Below are positions 1 to 9,543 of a stretch of DNA of 10,565 bases, piece after piece; the first letter of the stretch is position 1; the number at the start of each line of letters is the position of its first letter. The notes beneath the pieces are model-generated. The model was not told the origin of the DNA. It made no database searches and saw nothing but the letters and a program-made list of their open reading frames with translations. The translations under genes and the position numbers were made by a program. This DNA is from an uncultured Alistipes sp. (GTDB lineage: Bacteria > Bacteroidota > Bacteroidia > Bacteroidales > Rikenellaceae): positions 1 through 10,565 of the forward strand of contig CATKXN010000097.1 of the NCBI GenBank assembly GCA_949840605.1. Reading direction: 5' to 3'.

Positions 1-540
1 GTCGGCGATATAGTAGAATATGGCCTTGATCTTGTCGCCCTGGTACTCCACGTCGCCGATCTTCATGTTCAGACCCATGTCGGCGGCGATCTGGCGCGAG
101 GCGATCATCGTCTCGTGTTCCAGTGCGATGGCCTCCTGCCATTTTTCGATGTCGTAGGGCTTGGCTTTGCGGTAGACTTTCCGGTATTCGCCGTTGAAGG
201 GGTTGAAACCCGTGCGGCGCATCTGCCGCGCCACGAGGTCGCCCGTGAGCGACACGACGCCGATGTCGTGGCCCGGCGACGCCTCGACGGCCACGATGTC
301 GCCCCGTTTGAGGGGCAGGTTGTTGACATTCTGGTAAAAAGCGCGGCGGGTGTTCTTGAAGCGCACCTCGACGATGTCGGTCGGTACGTTGACCGGATAC
401 TCTTCGAGCCAGGGGGTCTCGTGGAGTTTGAAGCAGCCCTCGCAGAGCTTGGCTTCGGGTTCCGAGCCGCAGTCGCAGAAGGCGCATCCGCGGCCCACTT
501 CGGGTTTGCAGGCGCCTGTATGTTGTTTTTCGGTGTCCAT
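1..540 (-). CDS. PSP1-domain protein, RicT/YaaT-like (C-terminus cut off by window edge)
   Basis: The first 180 codons of a minus-strand gene run out of the left edge. The protein carries the PSP1 hallmarks: a VEVRFKNTRRAFYQN segment near residues 55-69, EASPGHDIGVVSLTGDLV near residues 82-99, then HETMIASRQIAADMGL and a DVEYQGDKIKAIFYYIAD end at the window edge. The usual C-terminal Cys-containing part lies outside. The N-terminal 40 residues hold six cysteines (C11, C19, C22, C24, C33, C36) in a CxxCxC plus CxxC arrangement that could bind zinc or an Fe-S cluster. In Bacillus the homologue RicT works with RicA and RicF in an Fe-S complex affecting RNA maturation; what it does in Bacteroidales is unknown. 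It lies 37 bp downstream of the MATE gene, so it is probably cotranscribed. A one-mismatch -7 element (TATCTTTA, 559-566) could also give it its own start. The family call is firm, the role is not. Confidence 0.9.
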   Translation of the reverse strand, partial: MDTEKQHTGACKPEVGRGCAFCDCGSEPEAKLCEGCFKLHETPWLEEYPVNVPTDIVEVRFKNTRRAFYQNVNNLPLKRGDIVAVEASPGHDIGVVSLTGDLVARQMRRTGFNPFNGEYRKVYRKAKPYDIEKWQEAIALEHETMIASRQIAADMGLNMKIGDVEYQGDKIKAIFYYIAD

Positions 541-577
541 TGGCGGGTATAATTTGCGTAAAGATACGAAAAATATT

Positions 578-1936
578 TTATTTCGCCGCGTAGAGTTTGC
601 GGATGCTGCGGCGGATGCGCAGGATCATCATCGCGGCGGCGGCCGAGAGCCCGAACGAGAAGCCCAGGAAGAGCCCTGAGGGGCCCATGCCCATCGTGAA
701 GCCGAAGAGGTAGCCCACCGGGAGGTTCAGCAGCCAGTACGACACGAAGGCGATCGGCATGATGATCTTCACGTCCTGAATGCCCCGCAGGATACCCACC
801 GAGACGTTCTGAATGCCGTCCGAAAGCTGGTACAGCGCGGCGAAGACCATCAGTTGCGAGGCGATGGCGATCACCTCGGCGTTGGTGGTGAAGAGCGTCG
901 GGATGACGTTGCGCATCGTGATGAAGACGACGGCCGCGAAGGCGTTCCACGCCAGCACGAGGTGGTACGACGCCTTGGCCGCCAGCGACAGTTCGCCGAT
1001 GTTGCGCGCGCCGTAGCAGTGCGATACGCGGATGGTGGTGGCCGCGCCGATCGACATGACGATCATGAAGGCGCAGTTGCCGATGGTCGTGGCGATCTGG
1101 TTGGCGCTCATGGTCTCCTTGTCGAACCACCCCATCATGATCCCCGTGCCGACGAAGGCCGAGGCTTCGAGGAACATCTGCAGCGAAATCGGGAGGCCCA
1201 TGTGCAGCAGTCGCTTGACCGTGGACCACGAGTAGTTGCGGGGCGAGAATCCGTCGAGGTAAACGCGGTATTTGCGGCGGCTGTAAAAGTAGCCGATCAT
1301 CCCGATCGGGGCGATGATGCGCGACATCAGCGTGCCGAGGCCCGCCCCTTCGGCGCCCATCTCGGGGAACCCGTAGCGACCGTAGATGAAGACCCAGTTG
1401 AAAGCGATGTTCGCCAGGTTGGCGACGATCGTGACCGCCATCTCGACCTTCGTGTTGCCCACGCCTTCGAGAAACTGTTTGAAGGTGAAGAACAGCATGA
1501 TGAAAGGCATGCTGTAAACCAGCATCTTGTAGTAGGGAATGGCCATGCCGACCACTTCGGCGGGCTGGCCGAGGCGGTAGAGCAGCGGGATGGCGGCATA
1601 TTGCACGACGGCCATCGCCAGGCCGAGCAGTCCGTAGAAGAGGATGCCGTTCTGCAGCAGGCCCGCCGATTTTTCGCGGTCGCCCTGGGCGTAGAGTTCG
1701 CCCACGAGGGGCGTCATGCCGAGCGCGATGCCGATGGCGGCGATGAAGAGGATGAAGAAGACCGCGCCGCCGAACGACACGGCGGCCAGCGGCGTGGGAT
1801 CGTCCCCGCCGTAGCGCCCGACCATGAGGTTGTCGGCGAACTGCGTCAGGATCTGGCCCAGTTGCGTGAGCACCACGGGCAGCGCCAGCCGCAGGTTGGC
1901 TTTGTACTGGTCTTTGTATCTTGCGAAACTGTACAT
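578..1936 (-). CDS. MATE-family multidrug/metabolite efflux transporter
   Basis: The product is 452 residues, the usual size for the family, and is almost entirely hydrophobic, consistent with twelve membrane helices in two related halves. Family marks are PVVLTQLGQILTQFADNLMVG at the start (about residues 20-40), QFLEGVGNTK near 154-163, GILRGIQDVK near 381-390 in the second half (the counterpart of the first), and LNLPVGYLF near 403-411. The C-terminus is basic and cytosolic. MATE pumps export organic cations, drugs or metabolites in exchange for Na+ or H+; the substrate cannot be read from the sequence. The start at 1936 is the only ATG close to the promoter and lies about 20 nt from an exact -7 element, giving a short leader. 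The gene is probably the first of a two-gene unit with the PSP1 gene downstream. NorM/DinF-type naming is possible, but subfamily placement needs a tree. Confidence 0.93.
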   Translation of the reverse strand: MYSFARYKDQYKANLRLALPVVLTQLGQILTQFADNLMVGRYGGDDPTPLAAVSFGGAVFFILFIAAIGIALGMTPLVGELYAQGDREKSAGLLQNGILFYGLLGLAMAVVQYAAIPLLYRLGQPAEVVGMAIPYYKMLVYSMPFIMLFFTFKQFLEGVGNTKVEMAVTIVANLANIAFNWVFIYGRYGFPEMGAEGAGLGTLMSRIIAPIGMIGYFYSRRKYRVYLDGFSPRNYSWSTVKRLLHMGLPISLQMFLEASAFVGTGIMMGWFDKETMSANQIATTIGNCAFMIVMSIGAATTIRVSHCYGARNIGELSLAAKASYHLVLAWNAFAAVVFITMRNVIPTLFTTNAEVIAIASQLMVFAALYQLSDGIQNVSVGILRGIQDVKIIMPIAFVSYWLLNLPVGYLFGFTMGMGPSGLFLGFSFGLSAAAAMMILRIRRSIRKLYAAK

Positions 1937-1955
1937 CCGATTGGGGTTTGAGGTG

Positions 1956-1986
1956 CAAAGATAGGTATTTCCGGCGGGATTGCAAC
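1956..1986 (-). promoter_or_regulatory. Bacteroidota-type promoter of the MATE gene
   Basis: On the minus strand an exact -7 element TATCTTTG (1956-1963) is preceded, after exactly 19 bases, by GTTG (1983-1986), one base off the TTTG -33 consensus. Spacing of 19-21 is the known rule for this phylum's primary sigma factor. The predicted start is only some 15 nt before the MATE ATG. Confidence 0.7.
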
Positions 1987-1990
1987 CGAA

Positions 1991-2028
1991 CGCGCCCTCC
2001 CGGGCCGGAAAAACCTCGGAAGGGCGCG
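1991..2028 (-). terminator. Hairpin after the histidine kinase gene, possible terminator
   Basis: CGCGCCCT (1991-1998) pairs perfectly with AGGGCGCG (2021-2028). After one mismatch, three more pairs follow (CCG/CGG), leaving a 14-nt loop. It lies 18 bp beyond the kinase stop codon. There is no clear T-run after it on the minus strand, so it may be a weak or factor-assisted terminator, or simply a 3'-end stabilising hairpin. Confidence 0.4.
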
Positions 2029-2046
2029 GAAAGGCCTGCGGAGGGA

Positions 2047-4098
2047 TCAGTAGGGCAGGCTGATGCGGATGCAGCACCCTCCCTCGTACTCGGGGCAGAC
2101 GCCGATCTCGCCGCCCAGGCGGGTGACCACCAGCCGGCAGAGGTAGAGCCCGATGCCCGTTCCGGGCTTGAAGGGATCGACCTTGGTGAAGCGTTCGAAA
2201 ACCCACTCCCGCTTTTCGGGCGGGATGCCGATGCCCGTGTCGCTGACGCTGATACGCAGCATGCGGTTCGTCCGGTCGTCGCGGCAGGCGAGGACGATGC
2301 GCCCTGCGGAGGTGAATTTGGCGGCGTTCTGCAGCAGGTTGTCGAGGACGCGCGTCAGGTAGGCCGCATTGGTCGGCACGACGCACCGGCACTCTTCCTC
2401 CGCCGGTTCGAAGCGGTATTCCACGCCGGGATTCGCGCTCAGCTGTCTGTGGAGTTCCAGCCGTTCGGCGCAGATCAGACAGACGTCGGTCTCGGCCAGC
2501 GGAAGAGGCTCTTCGGCGCTGATGAGTTTCGAGAGTTCCAGCATGTTTTCGAGCAGCGACGTCAGGGCCGCGGTGCTTTTCCGGATCTCCTCCTGATACA
2601 GCAGCCGGGTTTCGGGTTCCTCCTCGGTCAGCAGCAGTTCCGAAAAACCGTTGATGGCGTTCAGGGGCGTGCGTATCTCGTGGCACATCGAGTTGATGAA
2701 CGCCGTCTTCATTTTCTCGCTCTCCTGGGCGCGGCAGCTCTGGCGCTGGGCCTCCGCATGAGCCGCGGTAAGCTGCTTGCGGATACGCTCCAGCCGCCGG
2801 ACCATGACGGCCAGATAGACGCCCCAGCCGGCCAACAGCAGCAGGACGACCGCCCCGGCGACGAGCAGGTGGCGTTTGTTGCGCACCGCCAGCCGGGCTT
2901 TCTCGAGTTCGAGCCGGTCGACGTTGAGCAGCGTCTGCATCTCGGCCAGGTTCCGCTGCGCTTCGTCCATGCGGTTGTAATAGCGGTATTCGTTGCCCTC
3001 CCGCACGGCTTTGAGGGCTTTTTCGTAATTGCCGGCAGCTTCGTACATATGCGACTGGGCCATATAGATGGAGCCGAGGTCCGCCTTTTTGCCGGTTCGG
3101 GCGTAATAGGCCAGTACCGAGTCCGCATAGGCTGCGGCCCGTTCGTTGTCGCCCGTGCACTGGTAATAGCGGGCGCTGGTCCGGTAAATCTCCTCGCAGT
3201 CGTTCCGCTCGCGGGCCAGCCGCATGCATTGGTCGTAATATGCTGAGAGCCGTTCCCGCGGGATGAGGTCGAGCAGGAAGACCATCTTGCCGTAGATCTG
3301 CATCGGGTATTCCGTCGTATCGCGGCGGGGCCGGTCGAAGCGGGTGTCCATCGCCGTCCACGCACGGTCCAAGGCGAGGCATTTTTCCAGTTCGCCCGCC
3401 GCCCGGCGGTCTTCGGCGTACGAATAGAGGTCGCTGAGCTCTTCGCGGCAGAGTTTTTCGAGGTGGACGCGCTCGTCGAGCGGGTATTTTTCGAGCTTCC
3501 GGAGCGCCTCCTCCACATAGGGGATCGCGTGCGGGATGTTGCCGTAGGCTTCGGCGGCGATCGACTGGTAGTCGATCGAAAGTCCCGTCAGGAACTCCAG
3601 TTCGATCAGCTCCTCGGGCGTGAGGTCGCCCGGTTTCTTTTCGCGGAGTTTCGCCAGCGTGTGATCCGTCGCTTCGAATGAATTGGCGGCGATCATCTGT
3701 TTCCAGAGCCAGCAGGCGTTGAGCGATGTGCGGAACAGGGCGTGACGGGGTTCGGGAAGGAGGCTGTCGGCGAGGCGGACGAACCGCAGGGCCCGTTCGG
3801 GCTCCCCGAGCGCCAGTTTCTGCACGAGCCGGTCCAGTGCCTCGCGGCAGCCGTAGTCGTCGCCGGCTTCGGCGGCTTCGGCGAGCGCCCGCTCCCAATA
3901 GCCGGCCGCGAGCGCGAGACTGTCGGTAGAGCGATCGGCCAGCTGGACGAAAATCCGTTCCCGTTCGGCGGCGGTGCGGGCGCCGGCCAGCGCAGTCTGC
4001 AGGCTGTCGGCGGGAGGGGATGCGGAATGCACCGTCAGTGCGGCGCAGATTGTCAGGAGTGAGGCCCCGGCAAGGGTCTTCGAGATAATCGGACGCAT
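2047..4098 (-). CDS. Sensor histidine kinase with N-terminal TPR-like periplasmic domain
   Basis: The product is 683 residues. A signal peptide or first membrane anchor (about 1-26, ending VHSA) is followed by a mostly helical region (30-400) rich in paired-helix segments such as 345-365, fitting TPR-like repeats outside the inner membrane. One transmembrane helix lies at about 411-432, followed by a charged coiled-coil linker. The kinase core is complete: H-box with phospho-acceptor H473 (HEIRTPLNAINGF), N-box NLLQNAAKF (587-595), G1 DTGIGIPPE (620-628), F-box FERF (634-637) and G2 GTGIGLYLC (646-654). The protein ends soon after, so it has no receiver domain and is not a hybrid kinase. No response regulator gene lies next to it, so its partner must be elsewhere. 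The start at 4098 gives the signal peptide and sits 33 nt downstream of an exact -7 element. The signal sensed is unknown. Confidence 0.93.
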   Translation of the reverse strand: MRPIISKTLAGASLLTICAALTVHSASPPADSLQTALAGARTAAERERIFVQLADRSTDSLALAAGYWERALAEAAEAGDDYGCREALDRLVQKLALGEPERALRFVRLADSLLPEPRHALFRTSLNACWLWKQMIAANSFEATDHTLAKLREKKPGDLTPEELIELEFLTGLSIDYQSIAAEAYGNIPHAIPYVEEALRKLEKYPLDERVHLEKLCREELSDLYSYAEDRRAAGELEKCLALDRAWTAMDTRFDRPRRDTTEYPMQIYGKMVFLLDLIPRERLSAYYDQCMRLARERNDCEEIYRTSARYYQCTGDNERAAAYADSVLAYYARTGKKADLGSIYMAQSHMYEAAGNYEKALKAVREGNEYRYYNRMDEAQRNLAEMQTLLNVDRLELEKARLAVRNKRHLLVAGAVVLLLLAGWGVYLAVMVRRLERIRKQLTAAHAEAQRQSCRAQESEKMKTAFINSMCHEIRTPLNAINGFSELLLTEEEPETRLLYQEEIRKSTAALTSLLENMLELSKLISAEEPLPLAETDVCLICAERLELHRQLSANPGVEYRFEPAEEECRCVVPTNAAYLTRVLDNLLQNAAKFTSAGRIVLACRDDRTNRMLRISVSDTGIGIPPEKREWVFERFTKVDPFKPGTGIGLYLCRLVVTRLGGEIGVCPEYEGGCCIRISLPY

Positions 4099-4130
4099 GT
4101 CTGTTTCGAAAAGGCGTTTGAAGAATTCTG

Positions 4131-4138
4131 CAAATTTA
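4131..4138 (-). promoter_or_regulatory. -7 promoter element of the histidine kinase gene
   Basis: The minus strand reads TAAATTTG, an exact TAnnTTTG match, within an A/T-rich tract 33 nt before the kinase ATG. No TTTG is found 19-21 bases further upstream, so the -33 part is missing or degenerate. Confidence 0.55.
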
Positions 4139-4193
4139 ACAATAAATACAAAAAACAGGCGTATTTCCCGCCGAAATGTTCGCAGGGGGAGCC

Positions 4194-4227
4194 GAAAAAG
4201 GGAGGCCGGGCATATGGTCCGGCCTCC
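4194..4227 (-). terminator. Intrinsic terminator of the Clp ATPase gene
   Basis: A perfect 9-bp inverted repeat, GGAGGCCGG (4201-4209) against CCGGCCTCC (4219-4227), with a 9-nt loop. On the minus strand the stem is followed by CTTTTTC. It lies 20 bp past the Clp stop codon and before the kinase promoter, so the two genes are separate transcription units. Confidence 0.88.
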
Positions 4228-4247
4228 CTGCGGAGTCACGATGCGGT

Positions 4248-6701
<2,454 letters not shown>

Positions 6702-6704
6702 GTT

Positions 6705-6743
6705 GCGTCGTCGTTATTGAATTCGCTATACTAACGACGAAGC
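6705..6743. promoter_or_regulatory. Palindrome just upstream of the clp start codon
   Basis: TCGTCGTTA (6708-6716) and TAACGACGA (6732-6740) are perfect reverse complements with a 15-nt spacer; adding GC at each outer end gives 11 of 12 matched positions. The near arm begins 4 bp from the ATG, so it must be in the mRNA leader if transcription starts upstream. It could be a repressor operator or a leader hairpin that covers the ribosome-binding region. No known operator type is recognised. Confidence 0.45.
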
Positions 6744-7042
6744 GTATCTGATTATTGTCGGATCGTTTTCGTTTAGTTTGTGTTATATATGTGTTGGTTA
6801 TCAGGTTGTTGTACTTTTCAAACACATTTCGGTTCAATCTCCGGCATTTGTGCTATTGGCTGTTTATCAGTGTGTTGATCTCTTTTAGATGCTTCCGGCG
6901 GACGGATATGTATAGTCGGGGGCGCTTTGCGGGATGTTTTGGCGGTGTATTTTATTTATCGCGCTTATTGTCAATAGATTGCGTTTTGAATGAATGCCTG
7001 AATTTTTTGATTGACAAATTGCATTCGGATGACGAAGTAGCT
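6744..7042. other. A/T-richer intergenic region with no supported gene
   Basis: About 300 bp, clearly richer in A and T than the flanking genes, with many T-runs on the plus strand. I find no TAnnTTTG element on the minus strand that would serve clp. A plus-strand open frame crosses it, but it runs antisense into the phosphodiesterase gene and has no family character. The clp promoter should be in here, perhaps for an alternative sigma factor. A small RNA or a very short gene cannot be excluded. Confidence 0.5.
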
Positions 7043-7079
7043 GAAAAAGCCGGGGTGAAATGGCTCTTTTGGCCCGGGC
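7043..7079 (-). terminator. Probable terminator of the rarA-OMP-phosphodiesterase operon
   Basis: On the minus strand GCCCGGG (7073-7079) can pair, with one bulged G, with CCCGGC, and this is followed at once by TTTTTC (7043-7048). It lies 14 bp beyond the phosphodiesterase stop codon. The stem is short and the loop about 18 nt, so it is weaker than the other terminators here. Confidence 0.5.
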
Positions 7080-7092
7080 GAAATTCTGCTTT

Positions 7093-7587
7093 CTATTTCC
7101 GCGGCCATTCGCCGACCTCCATGTCGCGCATGTCCGTGCCGTCGATCACCAGCCGTACGGCGGTGCGGACCTTGTGGAACCCGTATTCCCCGGCGGCTCC
7201 GGGATTGACGGCCAGCAGGTCGTAGACGGGGTCGTAAGCCACCTTGAGTATATGGGAGTGCCCGGCGATGAAGAGCTTCGGACGCACGGCCTGGATCTTG
7301 GCGACGGCGCGCGGGTCGTAGCGTCGCGGATAGCCTCCGATGTGGGTCATCAGCACCCGGACGCCCTCGCATTCGAAACTGAGGAACTGGGGATAGACGC
7401 GGCGGGTCATTCCGCCGTCGACGTTCCCGCTGACGGCCCGGAGCGGTTTGAAGGCGGCGATCCGGTCGGCCAGCTCGATCGACCCGATGTCGCCCGCGTG
7501 CCAGAGTTCGTCGACGTCGCGGAAGAAATTCATCAGCGTTTCGTCGAACGTGCCGTGGGTGTCTGACAGGATGCCTATACGCTTCAT
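7093..7587 (-). CDS. Metallophosphoesterase, YfcE/MJ0936 phosphodiesterase family
   Basis: The 164-residue product matches the small calcineurin-like phosphodiesterases in length and carries every metal-site motif in order: SDTHG (D9, H11), HAGDIG (D33), GNVD (N55), MTHIGG (H82) and GHSH (H110, H112). Enzymes of this family use two divalent metals to cleave phosphodiesters in vitro; their physiological substrates are mostly unknown. There is no signal peptide, so it acts in the cytosol. The ATG at 7587 lies 7 bp past the stop of the outer-membrane protein gene, so it is translated from the same message, as the last gene of the rarA operon. It is followed by a probable terminator. The family is certain; the substrate is not inferable. 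Confidence 0.94.
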   Translation of the reverse strand: MKRIGILSDTHGTFDETLMNFFRDVDELWHAGDIGSIELADRIAAFKPLRAVSGNVDGGMTRRVYPQFLSFECEGVRVLMTHIGGYPRRYDPRAVAKIQAVRPKLFIAGHSHILKVAYDPVYDLLAVNPGAAGEYGFHKVRTAVRLVIDGTDMRDMEVGEWPRK

Positions 7588-7594
7588 GGTGGAG

Positions 7595-8116
7595 TCAGAA
7601 CGTGTAGAAAAAGCCGAACTTCAGGTCGGACGATGAGAATTTCAGTCCAAAACCGTTGCCTTCTCCACCATTGTAATATTCATTGCAATAGCCTAGGAAT
7701 CCTACGTGGGCCAGGAAACTGAAATGGTCGGAAACTCTTATGCTCAGGCCGGGCTGGAATCCTACTCGGAATCCGTTCAGGTCTCCGCAGGCTATGCCCA
7801 CACCTCCGTCGAGAAAAAGCGTCATCCGCCCGGTATGGTAATATTTCCAACGCGCATAGGGAGCGAATTCAAATGCAACGAGGTCGTCTAAACCGGCACA
7901 ACCTATGGAGGTGCCTATTGCCCAACGGCTGTTGAAGTCGTAACCTACCTCGGGCGTTATGACATATGTATTCTCGCCATCGTTATGCCAATAGCCTACT
8001 TGACCGCCGACCCACCAGCCTTTATCCTTGGGGGCAGGGGCGCTTTTTTCTTGAGCAGAGATGGTTCCGACGATCAGTAGCGCTGTGGCGAGCGAGAGGG
8101 AGATGAGTTTCTTCAT
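7595..8116 (-). CDS. Small outer-membrane beta-barrel protein
   Basis: The 173-residue precursor has a clear signal peptide (MKK, a hydrophobic stretch, probable cleavage after ISA at residue 21). The mature part is built of alternating, aromatic and glycine-rich segments of 8-12 residues separated by turns (for example WWVGGQVGYW, WAIGTSIGCAG, FSFLAHVGFLGY), as in eight-stranded barrels of the OmpA/OmpW-like Outer membrane protein beta-barrel group. It ends in LKFGFFYTF, with the terminal aromatic residue typical of BAM substrates. Function is unknown; such proteins may be structural, adhesive or transport small molecules. It lies 12 bp after rarA and 7 bp before the phosphodiesterase gene. 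Its codons look less GC-rich than those of its neighbours. I see no promoter of its own between it and rarA. Confidence 0.82.
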   Translation of the reverse strand: MKKLISLSLATALLIVGTISAQEKSAPAPKDKGWWVGGQVGYWHNDGENTYVITPEVGYDFNSRWAIGTSIGCAGLDDLVAFEFAPYARWKYYHTGRMTLFLDGGVGIACGDLNGFRVGFQPGLSIRVSDHFSFLAHVGFLGYCNEYYNGGEGNGFGLKFSSSDLKFGFFYTF

Positions 8117-8128
8117 GGTCGGTAAGTT

Positions 8129-9403
8129 TCATTTGTACTTGTCTTTCCAGAGCTGCGCCATGCGTTCGGCGATCTTCGCCTCGGTGGCGTTCTGCGTGTC
8201 GGGCTCGTAGAACTTCGTGCCCGAGAGCGATTCCGGCAGGAACTCCATTTCGGCGAAGTGCCCCGCATAGTCGTGGGCGTATTTGTACCCTTTGCCGTAA
8301 CCTGCCTTGTCCATCAGCTTCGTCGGGGCGTTGCGCAGGTGCAGCGGCACCGGACGGTTCGTCGTGTCGTGCTCGACGAGCCCCATCGCTTTGTTGATGG
8401 CCATGTAGGCCGAATTGCTCTTGGGACTGGTGGCCAGATAGATCGTCGTCTCGGCCAGCGTGATGCGCGCCTCGGGCATGCCGATCTTGTGTACCGTGTC
8501 GAAGCAGGCGTTGGCCAGCAGCAGGGCGTTGGGATTCGCCAGTCCGATGTCTTCTGAGGCCAGGATCACCAGCCGCCGGGCCAGGAACCGCGGCTCTTCG
8601 CCCCCGGCCAGCATCCGCGCCAGGTAGTAGATCGCGGCGTTGGGATCGCTGCCCCGGACCGACTTGATGAAGGCCGAAATGACGTCGTAATGCTGCTCGC
8701 CGTTCTTGTCGTAAAGGGCGATGTTCTGCTGGAGGCAGTCGGTGACGTACTGGTCGGAGATCGTCACTTTGCCGTCCGTGGCCCCGACGACGATGTCGAG
8801 GATGTTGAGGAGCTTGCGCGCGTCGCCGCCCGAGAATTTGAACAGCGCGCCGGTCTCCGCGACCTCGATGTCGCGTTCCTTCAGTTCGGTGTCGGTCGTC
8901 AGGGCGCGGTCGAGCAGCACCTGCAGGTCCTTGTCCTCGAGCGATTTGAGGATGTAGACCTGGCAGCGGCTCAGCAGCGGCGAGATCACCTCGAACGAGG
9001 GGTTCTCCGTCGTGGCGCCGATCAGCGTGACGACGCCCTGCTCGACGGCCCCCAGCAGCGAATCCTGCTGCGATTTGTTGAAGCGGTGGATTTCGTCGAT
9101 GAACAGAAACGGCGGACGCTGGTCGAAAAACCGCTGCTTGCGCGCCGACTCGATCACCTCGCGCACGTCTTTCACGCCCGACGTGACGGCCGAGAGGGTG
9201 AAGAACGGGCGTTCGAGCTGTGTGGCGACGATCTTGGCCAGCGTGGTCTTGCCCACGCCCGGAGGTCCCCAGAGGATGAACGACGGGACGTTGCCCGTCT
9301 CGAAGAACTTCCGGAACACCCCGTTTTTACCCACGAGATGCTCCTGCCCGATATATTCGTCTATCGTGCGGGGGCGCAGGCGTTCGGCTAAGGGTGCGGA
9401 CAT
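8129..9403 (-). CDS. rarA: Replication-associated recombination protein A (AAA+ ATPase RarA/MgsA)
   Basis: The 424-residue product begins with APLAERLRPRTIDEYIGQEHL, the signature start of RarA (MgsA; WRNIP1/Mgs1 in eukaryotes). It contains Walker A GPPGVGKT (46-53), Walker B FLFIDEIH (99-106), sensor-1 region IGATTENPSF (128-137) and the arginine finger in SPLLSRCQVY (R146). The C-terminal part, with SDPNAAIYYLARMLAGGE and later RNAPTKLMDKAGYGKGYKYAHDY, is the tetramerisation/SSB-interacting region of this family. RarA resembles the clamp-loader and RuvB ATPases and acts at stalled replication forks and SSB-coated gaps. The same frame stays open to an ATG at 9466, but the extra 21 residues would be encoded by a palindromic repeat and lie before the conserved start, so 9403 is preferred. 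It heads a three-gene operon. Confidence 0.96.
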   Translation of the reverse strand: MSAPLAERLRPRTIDEYIGQEHLVGKNGVFRKFFETGNVPSFILWGPPGVGKTTLAKIVATQLERPFFTLSAVTSGVKDVREVIESARKQRFFDQRPPFLFIDEIHRFNKSQQDSLLGAVEQGVVTLIGATTENPSFEVISPLLSRCQVYILKSLEDKDLQVLLDRALTTDTELKERDIEVAETGALFKFSGGDARKLLNILDIVVGATDGKVTISDQYVTDCLQQNIALYDKNGEQHYDVISAFIKSVRGSDPNAAIYYLARMLAGGEEPRFLARRLVILASEDIGLANPNALLLANACFDTVHKIGMPEARITLAETTIYLATSPKSNSAYMAINKAMGLVEHDTTNRPVPLHLRNAPTKLMDKAGYGKGYKYAHDYAGHFAEMEFLPESLSGTKFYEPDTQNATEAKIAERMAQLWKDKYK

Positions 9404-9424
9404 GGCGGCGGTTTTATTTTGACA

Positions 9425-9530
9425 GTCATTGCGAGGAGCCGCAGGCGACGTGGCAATCCGATACATTCGTCGTCATTGTTACGACGAACCCGGCAGATTG
9501 CCACGGTTTCTACCGAAACCTCGCAATGAC
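9425..9530. repeat. 106-bp nested palindromic repeat in the rarA leader
   Basis: Three nested inverted repeats are perfect: GTCATTGCGAGG (9425-9436) with CCTCGCAATGAC (9519-9530); CGTGGCAATC (9449-9458) with GATTGCCACG (9496-9505); and TTCGTCGT (9466-9473) with ACGACGAA (9481-9488) around a 7-nt loop. Between the outer and middle helices each arm can form its own small hairpin (GGTTTC/GAAACC in the right arm), giving a cross-shaped fold. GTCATTGCGAG...GCAATC sequences of this kind are widespread dispersed palindromic repeats in several bacterial phyla, from general knowledge; copy number in this genome cannot be seen here. Confidence 0.85.
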
Positions 9531-9543
9531 GCTTTTCGTTGGA

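Noticed and set aside
559..566. TATCTTTA on the minus strand as a promoter of the PSP1 gene
   Set aside because: It misses the final G of the -7 consensus and has no -33 partner; read-through from the MATE gene 37 bp away is enough, so it is mentioned only as a possibility.
854..3246. Long plus-strand frames opposite the MATE and kinase genes (854-1951, 1921-3246)
   Set aside because: Both are shadows of well-supported minus-strand genes and have low-complexity composition; the second also begins across the MATE promoter.
7011..7016. TTGACA on the plus strand, like an E. coli -35 box
   Set aside because: No TATAAT-like sequence follows at 16-18 bases, this phylum does not use that promoter type, and no plus-strand gene follows.
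6755..7225. Plus-strand frame of 156 codons covering the A/T-rich gap
   Set aside because: Its second half is antisense to the phosphodiesterase gene, it has no recognisable domain, and no promoter precedes it.
9425..9530. Repeat considered as an insertion sequence end, CRISPR repeat or attachment site
   Set aside because: It is a single, self-complementary unit with no transposase, no spacers and no direct repeat flanking it.
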